64,000 nt of DNA from an uncultured Bacteroidota bacterium (GTDB lineage Bacteria > Bacteroidota > Bacteroidia > Flavobacteriales > BACL11), in the NCBI GenBank assembly GCA_902587125.1, contig CACIJW010000001.1, positions 269,566 to 333,565 on the forward strand, given 5' to 3'. Below are positions 15,218 to 25,672 of the stretch, piece by piece. The translations under genes and the position numbers were made by a program. The notes under the pieces were generated by a model. The model saw only the letters and a program-made list of their open reading frames with translations. It ran no database searches and had not been told where the DNA came from. Positions within the stretch are counted from its first letter, which is position 1. The number at the start of each line of letters is the position of its first letter.

Positions 15218-17749
15218 ATGTTAAGGTTTTTATTGCTTTCAATATCTCTGTTTTTTACACAAAGTTTATATACTCAGGTTTGGGAAGATAACCTAAGAAA
15301 AACAAATACTTCTCCGTCTATAGAAGATAAAATAAATGCTTTCGATAAGTACAGAGAAAGCATACCTTATGAAAAAGGAAATGGATATAAGCCTTATGCC
15401 AGAGAGCTAGATTTTGTTGAGAAAAGAGTTTCAAATGATAGAACATTTCCTCATTTAGCCCTTTACAATGAGTGGCTTAAGGAAAAAGGTAAAAGTGAGC
15501 AATCAAGTAGCTCAAATTGGAAGCCACTTGGCCCAACAAACGTCCCAATAATTTTATCCAACGGCAAAAATCGCGGTGTTGGTAGAATTAATGCTATTGC
15601 TTTTGACCCATATGATCAGAATATTATTTATGTGGGATCTCCAGGTGGTGGATTTTGGAAATCAATCGATGGAGGGGCTAATTGGGTGACAACAAGCGAT
15701 GACTTACCAGTTCTCGGTGTCTCATCAATTGCTGTTGACCCAAACAATACAGATATAATTTATATAGCAACTGGTGATGCAAATGCTTCAGACACATACA
15801 GCATAGGAGTTTTGAAATCTATCGACCAAGGAGACACATGGAGCACCACAGGCCTTAGTTATAATGTTAGTGCAAACAAGAGGGTCAACAAAATATTGAT
15901 CAATCCCAATAACACAGATAGTGTTTTTGCTGCAACAAACACAAACATAATGTTAAGCGTTGATGGTGGTATAAGTTGGAATAATTGTGCTCCTTTAGGT
16001 AGATGGAGAGATATAGAGTTTATGCCAGGTAATCCTAATATTGTTTATGCAGCTAAACAATCAAGTGGCGGTTCAAACGTATACAGATCCTTGGACGGTG
16101 GCGGCAACTGGTCTGTCATTAATAATGGCGTTGCTTCATCAGGAAAATACAGGCCGCTTATTGCTGTTACACCAATTAATCCCAACGTAATTTATGCACT
16201 TTACTCAGCTTCTGATTATAGTTTTCATGGAATTTATAAATCGATTGATGGAGGAGATAATTGGAGTCTACAGTCTAATTCACCTAATATACTTGGAAGA
16301 GATACTGACGGTACAGGAACTGGAGGTCAATCTTGGTATGATCTTAGTTTAGGTGTTTCAAATAATGATGAGAATCATTTATTTGTTGGTGGAATAAACT
16401 TATGGGAAAGTACTGATGGAGGTGCAAATTGGACTATTGAAGCATCGAGCGGAAATGGTAATTATGCATACATGCATGTTGATCAGCATTGTCTAGAATT
16501 TCATCCAATAACTAATGTGCCTTATGCTGGAAATGATGGCGGTTTGTACAAGTATTTAGATAATTTAAACAATTGGATAGATATTAGCGATGGACTAGAA
16601 ATATCACAATTTTACAAACTAGGGCTTTCTGAATCAAATGCAAGTAGATTAATAGCAGGTGCGCAGGACAATGGAACTGAGATGCTAACAAACGGGGTGT
16701 GGGATGCAGTTAGAGGTGCAGACGGAATGGAATGCGCTATTGATCCTTATGATGAAGACCTGCTATATTCTTCATCTCAATATGGAGGGTTAAGAAAATC
16801 ATTTAATGGAGGAAATAATTGGGACAATATTAAACCTGTTTCGTATGATGGCGCATGGGTTACCCCCTACAAAATACATCCAAATAATAATAATATGATT
16901 GTTGCTGGATATGATGAGGTATACTTGTCTCTAACTTCTGGTGCGGTTTGGGACTCTATCTCATACAATGTTAGTGGAGGGCAGTCGGTTAGAACAATAG
17001 CTCTAGCTCCCTCTAACGAAGATTATATTTACGCTGCAACCTATTCTAGATTAATGAAGACAACCAACAGTGGTCAGTCTTGGACCAGCATAAAACCAGG
17101 GTTGCCTAATTATAATATCTCAGACGTTACAGTAAGTGATAACGACCCTAACAGGCTTTGGGTCACTATGTCGGAGTATAATGCATCTAATAAAGTTTTT
17201 GAGTCTAGTAATGGAGGTGCAACTTGGACAAATATAACAGGTACTAATCTTCCTAACCTTCCTGTTAACTGTATTGTTTATCAGGCTAATGCAAACGAAG
17301 ACCTCTATATTGGCACAGATATTGGTGTATATCATAAAGATAATACTATGAGCGATTGGGCGCCATATAAAAATGGACTTCCCAACGTTGTTGTCAATGA
17401 ACTTGAAATACATTATCCCACCAACAGAATTAGAGCTGCAACTTTTGGTAGAGGTGTTTGGGATAGCCCCTTAAATTCAAGCTCTACGTATGCAAACTCT
17501 GAAATAGTTAATAATTTAAATATTTACCCAAATCCAGCCAGCAATCAATTATACGTTAAATTAAAATCAAGTGATTTAGTTCATTTTGAAATTAGAAGTA
17601 TTTCTGGAAAAATCATAAAAGAGGGCACTCTTGCATCTAGTAACTATATAGATGTAAGCAGGATAAACTCAGGTACTTATATTATTAAAATTAGAGTTGG
17701 CAACTCATTATATCGTCAAAAAATCAGCATTACTCAAAACTCAAGATAG
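15218..17749 (+). CDS. Asp-box (BNR/sortilin-like) propeller protein with T9SS C-terminal domain
   Basis: The ATG at 15218 opens a clean signal peptide (MLRFLLLSISLFFTQSLYTQ), so the frame further upstream is not part of the protein. About 843 residues follow. They contain at least nine Asp-box repeats of the form S-x-D/N-G-G-x-x-W (SIDGGANW, SVDGGISW, SLDGGGNW, SIDGGDNW, STDGGANW, SFNGGNNW, SSNGGATW), giving one or two beta-propellers as in VPS10/sortilin-like and glycosidase-like proteins. The last ~80 residues (LNIYPNPASNQLYVKL ... GTYIIKIRVG) are a type A T9SS sorting domain. It is a secreted or surface-anchored cargo of unknown activity. The final 20 bp overlap the end of the DUF4837 gene on the opposite strand. 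Confidence 0.88.
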   Translation: MLRFLLLSISLFFTQSLYTQVWEDNLRKTNTSPSIEDKINAFDKYRESIPYEKGNGYKPYARELDFVEKRVSNDRTFPHLALYNEWLKEKGKSEQSSSSNWKPLGPTNVPIILSNGKNRGVGRINAIAFDPYDQNIIYVGSPGGGFWKSIDGGANWVTTSDDLPVLGVSSIAVDPNNTDIIYIATGDANASDTYSIGVLKSIDQGDTWSTTGLSYNVSANKRVNKILINPNNTDSVFAATNTNIMLSVDGGISWNNCAPLGRWRDIEFMPGNPNIVYAAKQSSGGSNVYRSLDGGGNWSVINNGVASSGKYRPLIAVTPINPNVIYALYSASDYSFHGIYKSIDGGDNWSLQSNSPNILGRDTDGTGTGGQSWYDLSLGVSNNDENHLFVGGINLWESTDGGANWTIEASSGNGNYAYMHVDQHCLEFHPITNVPYAGNDGGLYKYLDNLNNWIDISDGLEISQFYKLGLSESNASRLIAGAQDNGTEMLTNGVWDAVRGADGMECAIDPYDEDLLYSSSQYGGLRKSFNGGNNWDNIKPVSYDGAWVTPYKIHPNNNNMIVAGYDEVYLSLTSGAVWDSISYNVSGGQSVRTIALAPSNEDYIYAATYSRLMKTTNSGQSWTSIKPGLPNYNISDVTVSDNDPNRLWVTMSEYNASNKVFESSNGGATWTNITGTNLPNLPVNCIVYQANANEDLYIGTDIGVYHKDNTMSDWAPYKNGLPNVVVNELEIHYPTNRIRAATFGRGVWDSPLNSSSTYANSEIVNNLNIYPNPASNQLYVKLKSSDLVHFEIRSISGKIIKEGTLASSNYIDVSRINSGTYIIKIRVGNSLYRQKISITQNSR

Positions 17750-18611
17750 CTTCCATTTTTTTTATATAACTACGCTTATCCGCATTTGGTGCAAAAATAA
17801 TACCAAAAGTTATAATCTCTGATTCATTGTAGTTGCTAATGATAATTGGTCCACCCATAAATCCTTTATTAAGCTTCCATAAGCCTCTATAAAAACCTTT
17901 GTAAAGAATTGGTTCGTACATATTCTCAATCTTTACATGCGAGCCTAATTTACTCCCTTTTAATAATCTTTGAGATAATGAGTCCGTCAACATATACAAT
18001 TGATTTTTTGAAAGGATGGGGTTTTCAGACTTAAAAAATACTATATGTTGTATAAGTTCATTGTTTGACTTATTATCTGTAACAATTGTAACTTTATCGC
18101 TATCATATGCTTTTATAAAATTATTGGTAACTGTAAATTGCTTACCATACTTTAGACTCAAAAATTCTGAAAGTTTAGTATTTCTATTGCTATGGTTAAT
18201 GGCCTTATAAGATTTCAACTCCTGCAAATAAAAATCATCAAAAATCTCATTAATTTTTTGATTAAAATTAATGTCGTTGTAATCAAGATACCACACTATT
18301 TGATTTTTTGACCAAACATTATTTACCTTTTTTGTCGGATACTTATCAGTAAGTATGATTATATTTTTGTGTCTTCTAATGATACTTATAAAATCAGACT
18401 CTTCTACATTTAAAAGTTTAAACTGAGGCTCAAATCTAGTTAGACCATAAATCTCACTTGAAAATAATTTTTCAAGTTTTTCTATTTGCTCATTATTTTC
18501 AGCACTAGCATTTGAAACAATAACAATTTCACTAGAGTGACCTGTAGAATCTAATTTAACAGACTCTGTTGAACAAGCAAAGAAAAAAATTATGATGATT
18601 AGTTGTCTCAC
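17730..18611 (-). CDS. DUF4837-type lipoprotein
   Basis: A 293-residue protein starting MRQLIIIIFFFACST, a short lipoprotein signal with the acylated Cys at about residue 13. The remainder alternates charged and aromatic strands (VIVSNASAENNEQIEKLEKLF near the N-terminus, FYRGLWKLNKGFMGGP near the C-terminus), as I recall for the Bacteroidota-specific DUF4837 family. Function unknown. The start overlaps the stop of the upstream lytic transglycosylase gene by 4 bp, so the two are very likely co-expressed and an envelope role is plausible. The gene end overlaps the convergent T9SS cargo gene by 20 bp. Confidence 0.8.
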   Translation of the reverse strand: MRQLIIIIFFFACSTESVKLDSTGHSSEIVIVSNASAENNEQIEKLEKLFSSEIYGLTRFEPQFKLLNVEESDFISIIRRHKNIIILTDKYPTKKVNNVWSKNQIVWYLDYNDINFNQKINEIFDDFYLQELKSYKAINHSNRNTKLSEFLSLKYGKQFTVTNNFIKAYDSDKVTIVTDNKSNNELIQHIVFFKSENPILSKNQLYMLTDSLSQRLLKGSKLGSHVKIENMYEPILYKGFYRGLWKLNKGFMGGPIIISNYNESEIITFGIIFAPNADKRSYIKKMEAILSFE

Positions 18612-19900
18612 GTTTGAGGTATAATAATTTCCATGCCTGGCTTTAAATTATCAGAATCAAGGTTATTCATCTCTTTTAGCTTCCATATTGACAAACCATC
18701 AAATCTACTTGCTATTCCCCAGAGCGTATCCCCTGGTTGAACTTTATATACATTAAGATCCCTTGATGCATTGTCAACTTGATTAGAATTATTTTTAACA
18801 TATATAACTAACCTATCATTTATATCAATAAGTGAAGTTTTAAGATTATTCCACTTCTTAATTTCATAAACTTTAACTCCATAATACTTTGCAATCTTTC
18901 CTAAATAATCTCCATCTTTAACAATATAGTCTACACGTTGCTCATCGATTAATATTTCTTTTTTTTCAACTGAGGCAATAAAATTAATGCATACTTCCTC
19001 ATTTTGTAAATAATCCTCAACTGCAAAGCTTGGTAAGATTATTCTATTATTATTGGGCACAATATTTGACTTATACTGAGGATTCAGAAATACAAGCTCA
19101 TCATTGGTTACACATAACATTTCTCTGATACATGAATAGCTTACCTGATCATTTAATGTCAGAGTATCTAGCTCTTTTAATCTCAAGTCGACAGTATCTT
19201 TAATTATAGCATGTTCGTTATAATAATTCATAATATAATTCATTGCTATAAAAGTCGGAACATAATTTCTTGTTTCTGTTCTTAAATAAGGTCTTAAACT
19301 CCAAAAATCCTGCTTTCCTGTTTTATTAATTTTTCTTTTAATATAGCCTGGGCCTCCGTTGTAGGCTGCTAAAACTAGATTCCAATCTCCAAACTTATCA
19401 TAAAGTTTTTGAAAATAAATACATGCAGCCTCAGTGGATTTATAAGGATCCTGTCTTTCATCTAGATAAGATGTTACTTTTAAATCATATTCTTTACCAG
19501 TTGTGTACATAAACTGCCACAAACCAACTGCTCCAGATTTAGATCTAGCTTTTGGATTGAGTGCTGACTCAACAATAGACAGGTATTTAAATTCAAGAGG
19601 CAGATTATATTTATCTAAACATTGTTCAAAAATTGGGAAGTAGTACTCAGAAAGATTTAACATTCTTGATATTAATCTACTATTTTTATTTATATAATTT
19701 TTAATGAAAGAATCTACATGTTCATTGTATTTTAAATCCATGGGGGATTGATTATTCAAATGATCTAACCTTTTTAAAAAAACATTTGAATCACAAATTT
19801 GTGTTTGGATAGAATCTTTTTCTTTTTTAAAACACACACCGTAACTCCTTGTGCTAAAAAAAATAAAAAAAACTAGTGAGTATCTTATAAAAATATACAT
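18608..19900 (-). CDS. MltD-like lytic transglycosylase with two LysM domains
   Basis: A 430-residue exported enzyme. After a signal peptide (about 1-22) comes a family 1 lytic transglycosylase domain: SIVESALNP with catalytic Glu111, GLWQFM around residues 125-130, and AAYNGGPG around residues 178-185. Two C-terminal LysM modules (about 322-368 and 384-429, VKDGDYLGKIAKYYGV and VQPGDTLWGIASRF) bind peptidoglycan. It cleaves the MurNAc-GlcNAc bond forming 1,6-anhydroMurNAc in the periplasm. It is the first gene of a two-gene unit with the DUF4837 lipoprotein. The 118 bp upstream separate it from the efflux operon and contain a small inverted repeat (atcaac/gttgat near 19953). Confidence 0.92.
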   Translation of the reverse strand: MYIFIRYSLVFFIFFSTRSYGVCFKKEKDSIQTQICDSNVFLKRLDHLNNQSPMDLKYNEHVDSFIKNYINKNSRLISRMLNLSEYYFPIFEQCLDKYNLPLEFKYLSIVESALNPKARSKSGAVGLWQFMYTTGKEYDLKVTSYLDERQDPYKSTEAACIYFQKLYDKFGDWNLVLAAYNGGPGYIKRKINKTGKQDFWSLRPYLRTETRNYVPTFIAMNYIMNYYNEHAIIKDTVDLRLKELDTLTLNDQVSYSCIREMLCVTNDELVFLNPQYKSNIVPNNNRIILPSFAVEDYLQNEEVCINFIASVEKKEILIDEQRVDYIVKDGDYLGKIAKYYGVKVYEIKKWNNLKTSLIDINDRLVIYVKNNSNQVDNASRDLNVYKVQPGDTLWGIASRFDGLSIWKLKEMNNLDSDNLKPGMEIIIPQT

Positions 19901-20018
19901 CTTACAAAATTCTAAATTACTTTTAGGGATTTACAAATTAAAGCTTGCAATTATCAACTTAATATTGTTGATTATGACAACAAACATAAGGGTTAGTGTT
20001 TTTTGGTTAATGTGAAAA

Positions 20019-21353
20019 TTATTTTACGGTTTCGTTAATGATTTTGCCGGATAGCCGATAAAGATTGAGTTCTGCTATTTTTGCCATAAATAATGATTGG
20101 TTTAATCTATTTTTTGAAATACTTAAATCTACTTGAGCTAATCTAAAATCACTTCTACTTAATTGACCTTGAAAAAACTGATTTTTTGCTCTCTGAAAAA
20201 ATCTTTCAGACGCTTCATTATTTCTTGTTTCAATTTCAATTAACTTAATGTTATTTTCATATTGTTGGTAGGTAACATTAAATTCTTTTTGAATCTCTTT
20301 TTTAATAGATTCTAATTTTAATTCATTTGACTCAATTTCTATTTGTGTGTTTTGAGCAATTCTTTTTCTTGCCATAGCATCAAAAATATCCCATGATAAA
20401 TTTACAAATCCTGTTAGTCCGGTATTTGATTGATCTAAAATTATACTAGTATTGCTTTCGTTTTGATTGTAGCCGTATTGAGCAGAAACACTGACACTAG
20501 GAAAAATTGAGGTATTATTAATTTTTTTATCTTTTCTAGTAATCTCAATCAAATATTGATGAAATAAAATGTTGCTATTATTTTGGTTTGTTAGTTCTAA
20601 TAGCTCACTGTAATTTAAATCCTTATTAATTTCGACATAGCTTTCAACTGCATAATCTGTGCTTAAGTCTCTATTAAGTGTTTGATTAAGCCTTTCTTTT
20701 GCCGCTTTTAGTTGGTAGTCTGAGCTCATAACATTTACGCTGTCTTTGTTTAAATCTATTTCAGCAGCTAGCAAATCTAATTTTGATGCATTTCCAAACT
20801 CGTTCTGAATCTTAACTCTAGAGTACCTTTCTTTAGAGACTTCTAATAATTCATATAATATTTTATTTTCTTCTTGTAAATAAGCAATATCATAGTACTG
20901 TTTAGCAGTATTTAACAATACTTGCTCAATTTTCATAAGTAATTCTGTAGATTTTAAATCACTTTGTTTTTTTAATTTTTGATATGTATATACCGATGCT
21001 AAGCCTCCGAATAAACTGTAGCTGATTTCTACATTTCCGATTATACTTTTTGATTCAGAGTCAGCATCATTAATTTCAGGGAAGTCTTCTGTTGCAAATT
21101 CAATACTAGAGCTACCTGTGTTTCCAGATGCCGCACCATTAACTTTAATTATAGGTAGAACTCCCAAAACACCTACTTTTTCATAATTTTTTACTTGGTC
21201 TAACTCTGTAGTTTTGATTTTAATATCAATGTTTTCCTCAATTGTTTTTGCTAAAACTTTCTCCAAACTTATTGAGTTCTGAGCATCGACAGTTCCAAAG
21301 ATGGACAGCAAAATAAATATCCATATGGCCTTTAATTTATTTAATCTTTTCAT
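20019..21353 (-). CDS. TolC-family outer-membrane efflux protein
   Basis: Started at the ATG at 21353 because it opens a standard signal peptide (MKRLNKLKAIWIFILLSIFG ... DAQ); the frame upstream of it adds 12 residues that do not look like a signal. The mature protein of about 420 residues has two TolC-type repeats with long coiled-coil helices (TAKQYYDIAYLQEENKIL and KEFNVTYQQYENNIKLIEIE). It should form the outer-membrane trimeric tunnel of the RND system encoded upstream. It overlaps the RND permease gene by 17 bp, and the start codon lies inside that gene's 3' end. Confidence 0.92.
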   Translation of the reverse strand: MKRLNKLKAIWIFILLSIFGTVDAQNSISLEKVLAKTIEENIDIKIKTTELDQVKNYEKVGVLGVLPIIKVNGAASGNTGSSSIEFATEDFPEINDADSESKSIIGNVEISYSLFGGLASVYTYQKLKKQSDLKSTELLMKIEQVLLNTAKQYYDIAYLQEENKILYELLEVSKERYSRVKIQNEFGNASKLDLLAAEIDLNKDSVNVMSSDYQLKAAKERLNQTLNRDLSTDYAVESYVEINKDLNYSELLELTNQNNSNILFHQYLIEITRKDKKINNTSIFPSVSVSAQYGYNQNESNTSIILDQSNTGLTGFVNLSWDIFDAMARKRIAQNTQIEIESNELKLESIKKEIQKEFNVTYQQYENNIKLIEIETRNNEASERFFQRAKNQFFQGQLSRSDFRLAQVDLSISKNRLNQSLFMAKIAELNLYRLSGKIINETVK

Positions 21354-24300
21354 ACTCCATTTCTTTAATTGCGGGCTCTCTAAGCTCACTGTTGAGACTT
21401 TTACCAGTGAAAATCCATTCTTTAGTATATCTAATTTTATTAATGACCTTTAAAAATGCTGGTAGGAAAACAAGTGTCAATAACGTTGCTAAAACAAGTC
21501 CGTATGCAATAGCTATTGCCATTGGAATTAAAAATTGAGCTTGCAATTGCTTTTCAAAAATTAATGGAGCAAGTCCAACAATTGTTGTTATCGAAGTTAA
21601 AATAATTGGTCTAAACCTGGACATACCAGTAGCTGTTAATGCATCCTCAAACTTTAAACCATCTTTTAGATTTTTATTAAACTTACTTATGAAGACAAGT
21701 GAGTCATTAACCAATATTCCAATTAATGCAATCATACCGAAATATGAAAACATTGAAAGCTGAAAGTCATGAATAAAATGTCCCCAGCCTACGCCAATAA
21801 AGCCAAAAGGAATTAGAACAAAAACAGCAAATGTTTGTAATATACTTCTAAAAGTAAATAATACAATAGTAAGCATTAATATTAGCACAATTGGTCCAGA
21901 AAATGTTAATGAGTTACCTGTCTCTGCTTGTGACCTGATTTGCCCCTCAACTGAGTGTTTAATAGACGGATAAATCGTTTTAATGTTTGAGTTAATAAAG
22001 TCCTCTAAATTTGATGCAATAGTAATAGGGTTATCTATTTTTGGGTTCAAAAGGTCAGCATCAATTTGCACTGATCTTTTTCCGTCTAAATGATCAATAC
22101 TGAGTAAATCTCTTTCGATTTTAATATCAACTAAATCTCCAATAAGATAATTATTTCCCATTATTTTTATTCTCATATTTTCAAGATCATATATTGAATT
22201 TCTGTCTCGGTTATCATATCTAATCCATACCTTGACTTCATCCGTTCCTATTTGTAATCTTTGTGACTCAAAACCGTAAAAACCATTTCTTATTTGACTT
22301 AAAATTTGAGCTGTTGACAAATTCATTTGATAAGCTTTATTTTTGAGTCTTAGCTTTAATTCCTTCAATCCCTTTTGATCACTGCTTTCGATATTTTTCA
22401 TCATATTTAAGCTAATCATATAGTCTTTTAATTTTTTAACAGCACTTAGCAGTTCACTATTATTTTGGGAGTAAAGAGCTATACTAATAGGTCTTCCAAA
22501 TGGAGATTCAATATCAAATGAGAGTGATTCTGCTCCTGGAATTTCACCAACAGCTTCTTTAAAATATTTGGTTATTTCAGAAGTGCCTATCGATCTTTCT
22601 TCAGATGGGATTAATAGTACATTTAAATAACTTTTTTCAGAGCTTTGTGCGGTTGATAGTGTCCATTGATCAGCCGCTTGATTGTTTCCATATGTTTTTT
22701 CTATAGCCCTTATTAGTGAGTTACCATTGTTGAACTCATCGCTTATTTTATTGTTAACTTCTAAAATTTTATTTTCAACATAATTAATCCATTTTATAGA
22801 TTTCTCTTCACTTGAGCCTGGCTCAAACTTTAAATTCACTAAAATACTTTCTCCTTCAATATTTGGAAAAACTGTTGATTTGATCAAGCCTGCACTCATT
22901 GCACTAACAGTAATAATCAGTGAACAGACAAATATTAAAATTACCGTTAATGGATTTTTTAAAGTAAACCTTAATAGTGGAGCATAAAACTTATTCTTTA
23001 TGATATTAAGTGTTTCAGTGGTTTTATTTATTATCTTTTTTAATCTATAATGAGGCTCAACCCCCCTTAACGCTTTTGAATGGGCTATGTGAGTTGGTAG
23101 TATAATAATTCCTTCTATTAGAGAAAAAATTAAAGTTCCAATTACAACAAAACCCATTTCAGGAAAAAAATCACCAAGTATTCCTTCTAACATAAAAAAC
23201 AATGAAAAAGCTACAATAGTTGTTAAAATTGCTGAAGTAACAGCTGGTAACACCTCCAAAGTTCCATTAATTGCGGCATTTATTCTGTCCTCCCCTTTTT
23301 CAAATCTTTGATAGATATTTTCTCCAATAATTATACCGTCATCGACCAAAATACCTATCACAATTATCATTCCAAATAATGAAATAACATTTAAGGTAAC
23401 ACCATATAAAGAGGCAAGGATAAACATCCCTGAAAAAGAAATAGGAATAGCTACAGCAACCCATCCCGCCAGACTAGGGTGTAAAAATAAAGTTAAGACC
23501 AAGAGAACTAGAACAAATCCAATAACTCCATTTTTTGTAAGAAGTGCGATTCTTTGTTCAATAATAACTGAGTTGTCAACAATGATATCTGCTTTTATAT
23601 TTTTATTAATCTTATTGAAGTTTTCAAGATAAGATCTAGCTTTAGTAGCAACTATTGTAATATCTTCACTATTTGTATTGAAAACATTAATCACTACGCC
23701 TGGAATATTATTGTAGAACTTTCTGTTAGGGATATCCTGCCAAATTCTTTGAACAGTTGCAATATCTTTAATTTTTATTATTCTCTCATTTACTTTTTTT
23801 ATTACTATTTCTGAAATTTCATTCGCGGTGTATTTTTTATTATTACTTCTGATTTTAAAATTCTCGTCTTTACTTCTTATAGTTCCGCCAGTAATATCAA
23901 TATTTTCAGAATTAATCGCATTGTTTATATCTTGAAATGATAATTCAAATTTTTTAATGTCATTTTCTCTAACAGAGATTTCTATTTCTTCACTTGGATA
24001 TCCAGAGATTCTTACTTTAGAAATTCCTTTCATAGCTTTTAAATCGTCTTCAATCTCCTCAGCTGTTTTTTTAAGTTGGCTCAAGGATACATCTCCGTTT
24101 ATTGCAAATGAAATAGCTGGATTGAGGTCCTCCATTAAAGAAATCGAGGGGGATTCCATATCATCGGGAAAGGAATTAATCCTGTCAATAGCATTTTTAA
24201 TATCTTGAACTACCAATTGATTATTAACATCATTCTCAATTTCAACAATAATAGTGCTAGTATTTTCTAATGACTTAGATGTTATTTTTTTAATTCCTGT

Positions 24301-24525
24301 AATTCCATCTATGTTATCCTCTATTTTAAGTGTTACCATCTGTTCAATTTCTAGAGGTGAGGCTCCTGGTAATACTGAATTGACAAAAATTATTTTTGCT
24401 GACCTTTCAGGAAAGAAAGTTTTTCTGAGATTAAACAAACTCATCGATCCAAATATTATAATAAGAATCATAATAACATTTGCTGATACTGGATACTTGA
24501 CAAAATATTTTATGAAATCTCTCAT
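21337..24525 (-). CDS. RND efflux transporter permease (AcrB/HAE family)
   Basis: A 1062-residue inner-membrane protein with the RND layout: TM1 at about residues 14-32, a large periplasmic loop, TM2-6 (about 330-480, including GVIGFVLVLLVLTLFL and GILVDDGIIIGENI with the paired Asp of the proton relay), a second periplasmic loop, and TM8-12 (ALIGILVNDSLVFISKFN). It would use the proton gradient to pump hydrophobic or toxic compounds. It lies between the adaptor gene (1-bp gap) and the TolC gene (17-bp overlap), giving a complete tripartite pump. Substrate unknown. The lone DD in TM4 argues for proton coupling. Confidence 0.94.
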   Translation of the reverse strand: MRDFIKYFVKYPVSANVIMILIIIFGSMSLFNLRKTFFPERSAKIIFVNSVLPGASPLEIEQMVTLKIEDNIDGITGIKKITSKSLENTSTIIVEIENDVNNQLVVQDIKNAIDRINSFPDDMESPSISLMEDLNPAISFAINGDVSLSQLKKTAEEIEDDLKAMKGISKVRISGYPSEEIEISVRENDIKKFELSFQDINNAINSENIDITGGTIRSKDENFKIRSNNKKYTANEISEIVIKKVNERIIKIKDIATVQRIWQDIPNRKFYNNIPGVVINVFNTNSEDITIVATKARSYLENFNKINKNIKADIIVDNSVIIEQRIALLTKNGVIGFVLVLLVLTLFLHPSLAGWVAVAIPISFSGMFILASLYGVTLNVISLFGMIIVIGILVDDGIIIGENIYQRFEKGEDRINAAINGTLEVLPAVTSAILTTIVAFSLFFMLEGILGDFFPEMGFVVIGTLIFSLIEGIIILPTHIAHSKALRGVEPHYRLKKIINKTTETLNIIKNKFYAPLLRFTLKNPLTVILIFVCSLIITVSAMSAGLIKSTVFPNIEGESILVNLKFEPGSSEEKSIKWINYVENKILEVNNKISDEFNNGNSLIRAIEKTYGNNQAADQWTLSTAQSSEKSYLNVLLIPSEERSIGTSEITKYFKEAVGEIPGAESLSFDIESPFGRPISIALYSQNNSELLSAVKKLKDYMISLNMMKNIESSDQKGLKELKLRLKNKAYQMNLSTAQILSQIRNGFYGFESQRLQIGTDEVKVWIRYDNRDRNSIYDLENMRIKIMGNNYLIGDLVDIKIERDLLSIDHLDGKRSVQIDADLLNPKIDNPITIASNLEDFINSNIKTIYPSIKHSVEGQIRSQAETGNSLTFSGPIVLILMLTIVLFTFRSILQTFAVFVLIPFGFIGVGWGHFIHDFQLSMFSYFGMIALIGILVNDSLVFISKFNKNLKDGLKFEDALTATGMSRFRPIILTSITTIVGLAPLIFEKQLQAQFLIPMAIAIAYGLVLATLLTLVFLPAFLKVINKIRYTKEWIFTGKSLNSELREPAIKEMEYEKIK

Positions 24526-24526
24526 T

Positions 24527-25630
24527 CTAATTGTTATATCTTATTTCCATGCCATCATAAGCATCTTTTATTGACTCATTTAAAATTAAATCATTGTTTT
24601 TTAAACCCCTGATAACAGCATTTTCCTCAGAGATTTGGATGATCTCTATTTTCTTGGAAACCAATTTATTACCCAAGATTACATACATTTGGTTTTTATC
24701 AATTAAATTCCTTTTAACTAAAAATGTGTTTTCAGCTTCACCGACAATTATTTCACCAAAAACATACATCCCATTATACAAGTCATTATCAGTACTTTCA
24801 ATGAATACACTCATGTTCTGAGAATTTGCATTTATTGTTTTATTTATTCTAGAGACATATCCTAATCTTTCACCTTCAAACTCATCACTTTTTAGTAATA
24901 CTTTCGCTTTATTTTTTACAAGTAAGGTGTTTTTGATTGATGTACTTGATTCAAGCTCTAAAGTTTTAGGACTATGATACTTAGCAATTTTTTGACCGAA
25001 CACAATTGCAGTTCCGTTTTTTATTGATACCTCACTTAAACTACCGCTAAATTCAGCTATAAATAAATGCTTCTTTAGCCTATCCTCTGTTGCTTTAGCA
25101 TTAAAATATGTGTTGAAGAAATTTTTTCCTGAAAGGTAATTCTTAAGTTTTTTGTTTTCAATGTTTGGTAGTGAAGGTAAAGGAGTATTAAATCTGATTT
25201 CCTGCATAAATTCATACCATGAATTATAAGACTCTGGAAAATCAAACTTTATTTCTGAAACTATTTTTGAAACTTGATTTAATAAAGTGCTTTTTTGACT
25301 ATTTAAATTACTTTCTATTTCTTCAAACTTTACAAAGCCTAAGGTATCTCCCTTAGAAAAATTGACTCCTGATTTAAAGTTTGTGCCGTAGAATATACCA
25401 TTAACCTCTGAAACTATATTTATTTCATTGCTCGAAGACAGCTTTCCATAAACAGGTACCGTTATTTTATTGCTTTCTAATTTTACATTTTCTACATTTA
25501 CCAGTCTTGTAGATTCTGTCAGCTTGTTTATGCTTGTATCTTTTTTAAAGCTCATTAAAAGCTTTACGAAAAGAAATGATGCAAAAATTATTACTACAGC
25601 TCTTATGATTTTTCTTTTTGTTTCACGCAT
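24527..25630 (-). CDS. RND efflux periplasmic adaptor (membrane fusion protein)
   Basis: A 367-residue protein with an N-terminal membrane anchor (about 8-24) and a split biotinyl-lipoyl domain (VPVYGKLSSSNEINIVSEVNG at about 56-76 and GSLSEVSIKNGTAIVFGQKI at about 196-215), then beta-barrel and membrane-proximal domains. Between the lipoyl halves the usual long alpha-hairpin is replaced by a shorter segment rich in aromatics and prolines (about 120-190, FDFPESYNSWYEFM). It bridges the RND pump and TolC. First gene of the efflux operon, divergent from dxs. Confidence 0.87.
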   Translation of the reverse strand: MRETKRKIIRAVVIIFASFLFVKLLMSFKKDTSINKLTESTRLVNVENVKLESNKITVPVYGKLSSSNEINIVSEVNGIFYGTNFKSGVNFSKGDTLGFVKFEEIESNLNSQKSTLLNQVSKIVSEIKFDFPESYNSWYEFMQEIRFNTPLPSLPNIENKKLKNYLSGKNFFNTYFNAKATEDRLKKHLFIAEFSGSLSEVSIKNGTAIVFGQKIAKYHSPKTLELESSTSIKNTLLVKNKAKVLLKSDEFEGERLGYVSRINKTINANSQNMSVFIESTDNDLYNGMYVFGEIIVGEAENTFLVKRNLIDKNQMYVILGNKLVSKKIEIIQISEENAVIRGLKNNDLILNESIKDAYDGMEIRYNN

Positions 25631-25672
25631 ATTTTGGTTTTATATTGATGCTTAGCCTATATTTAGGGTTTG

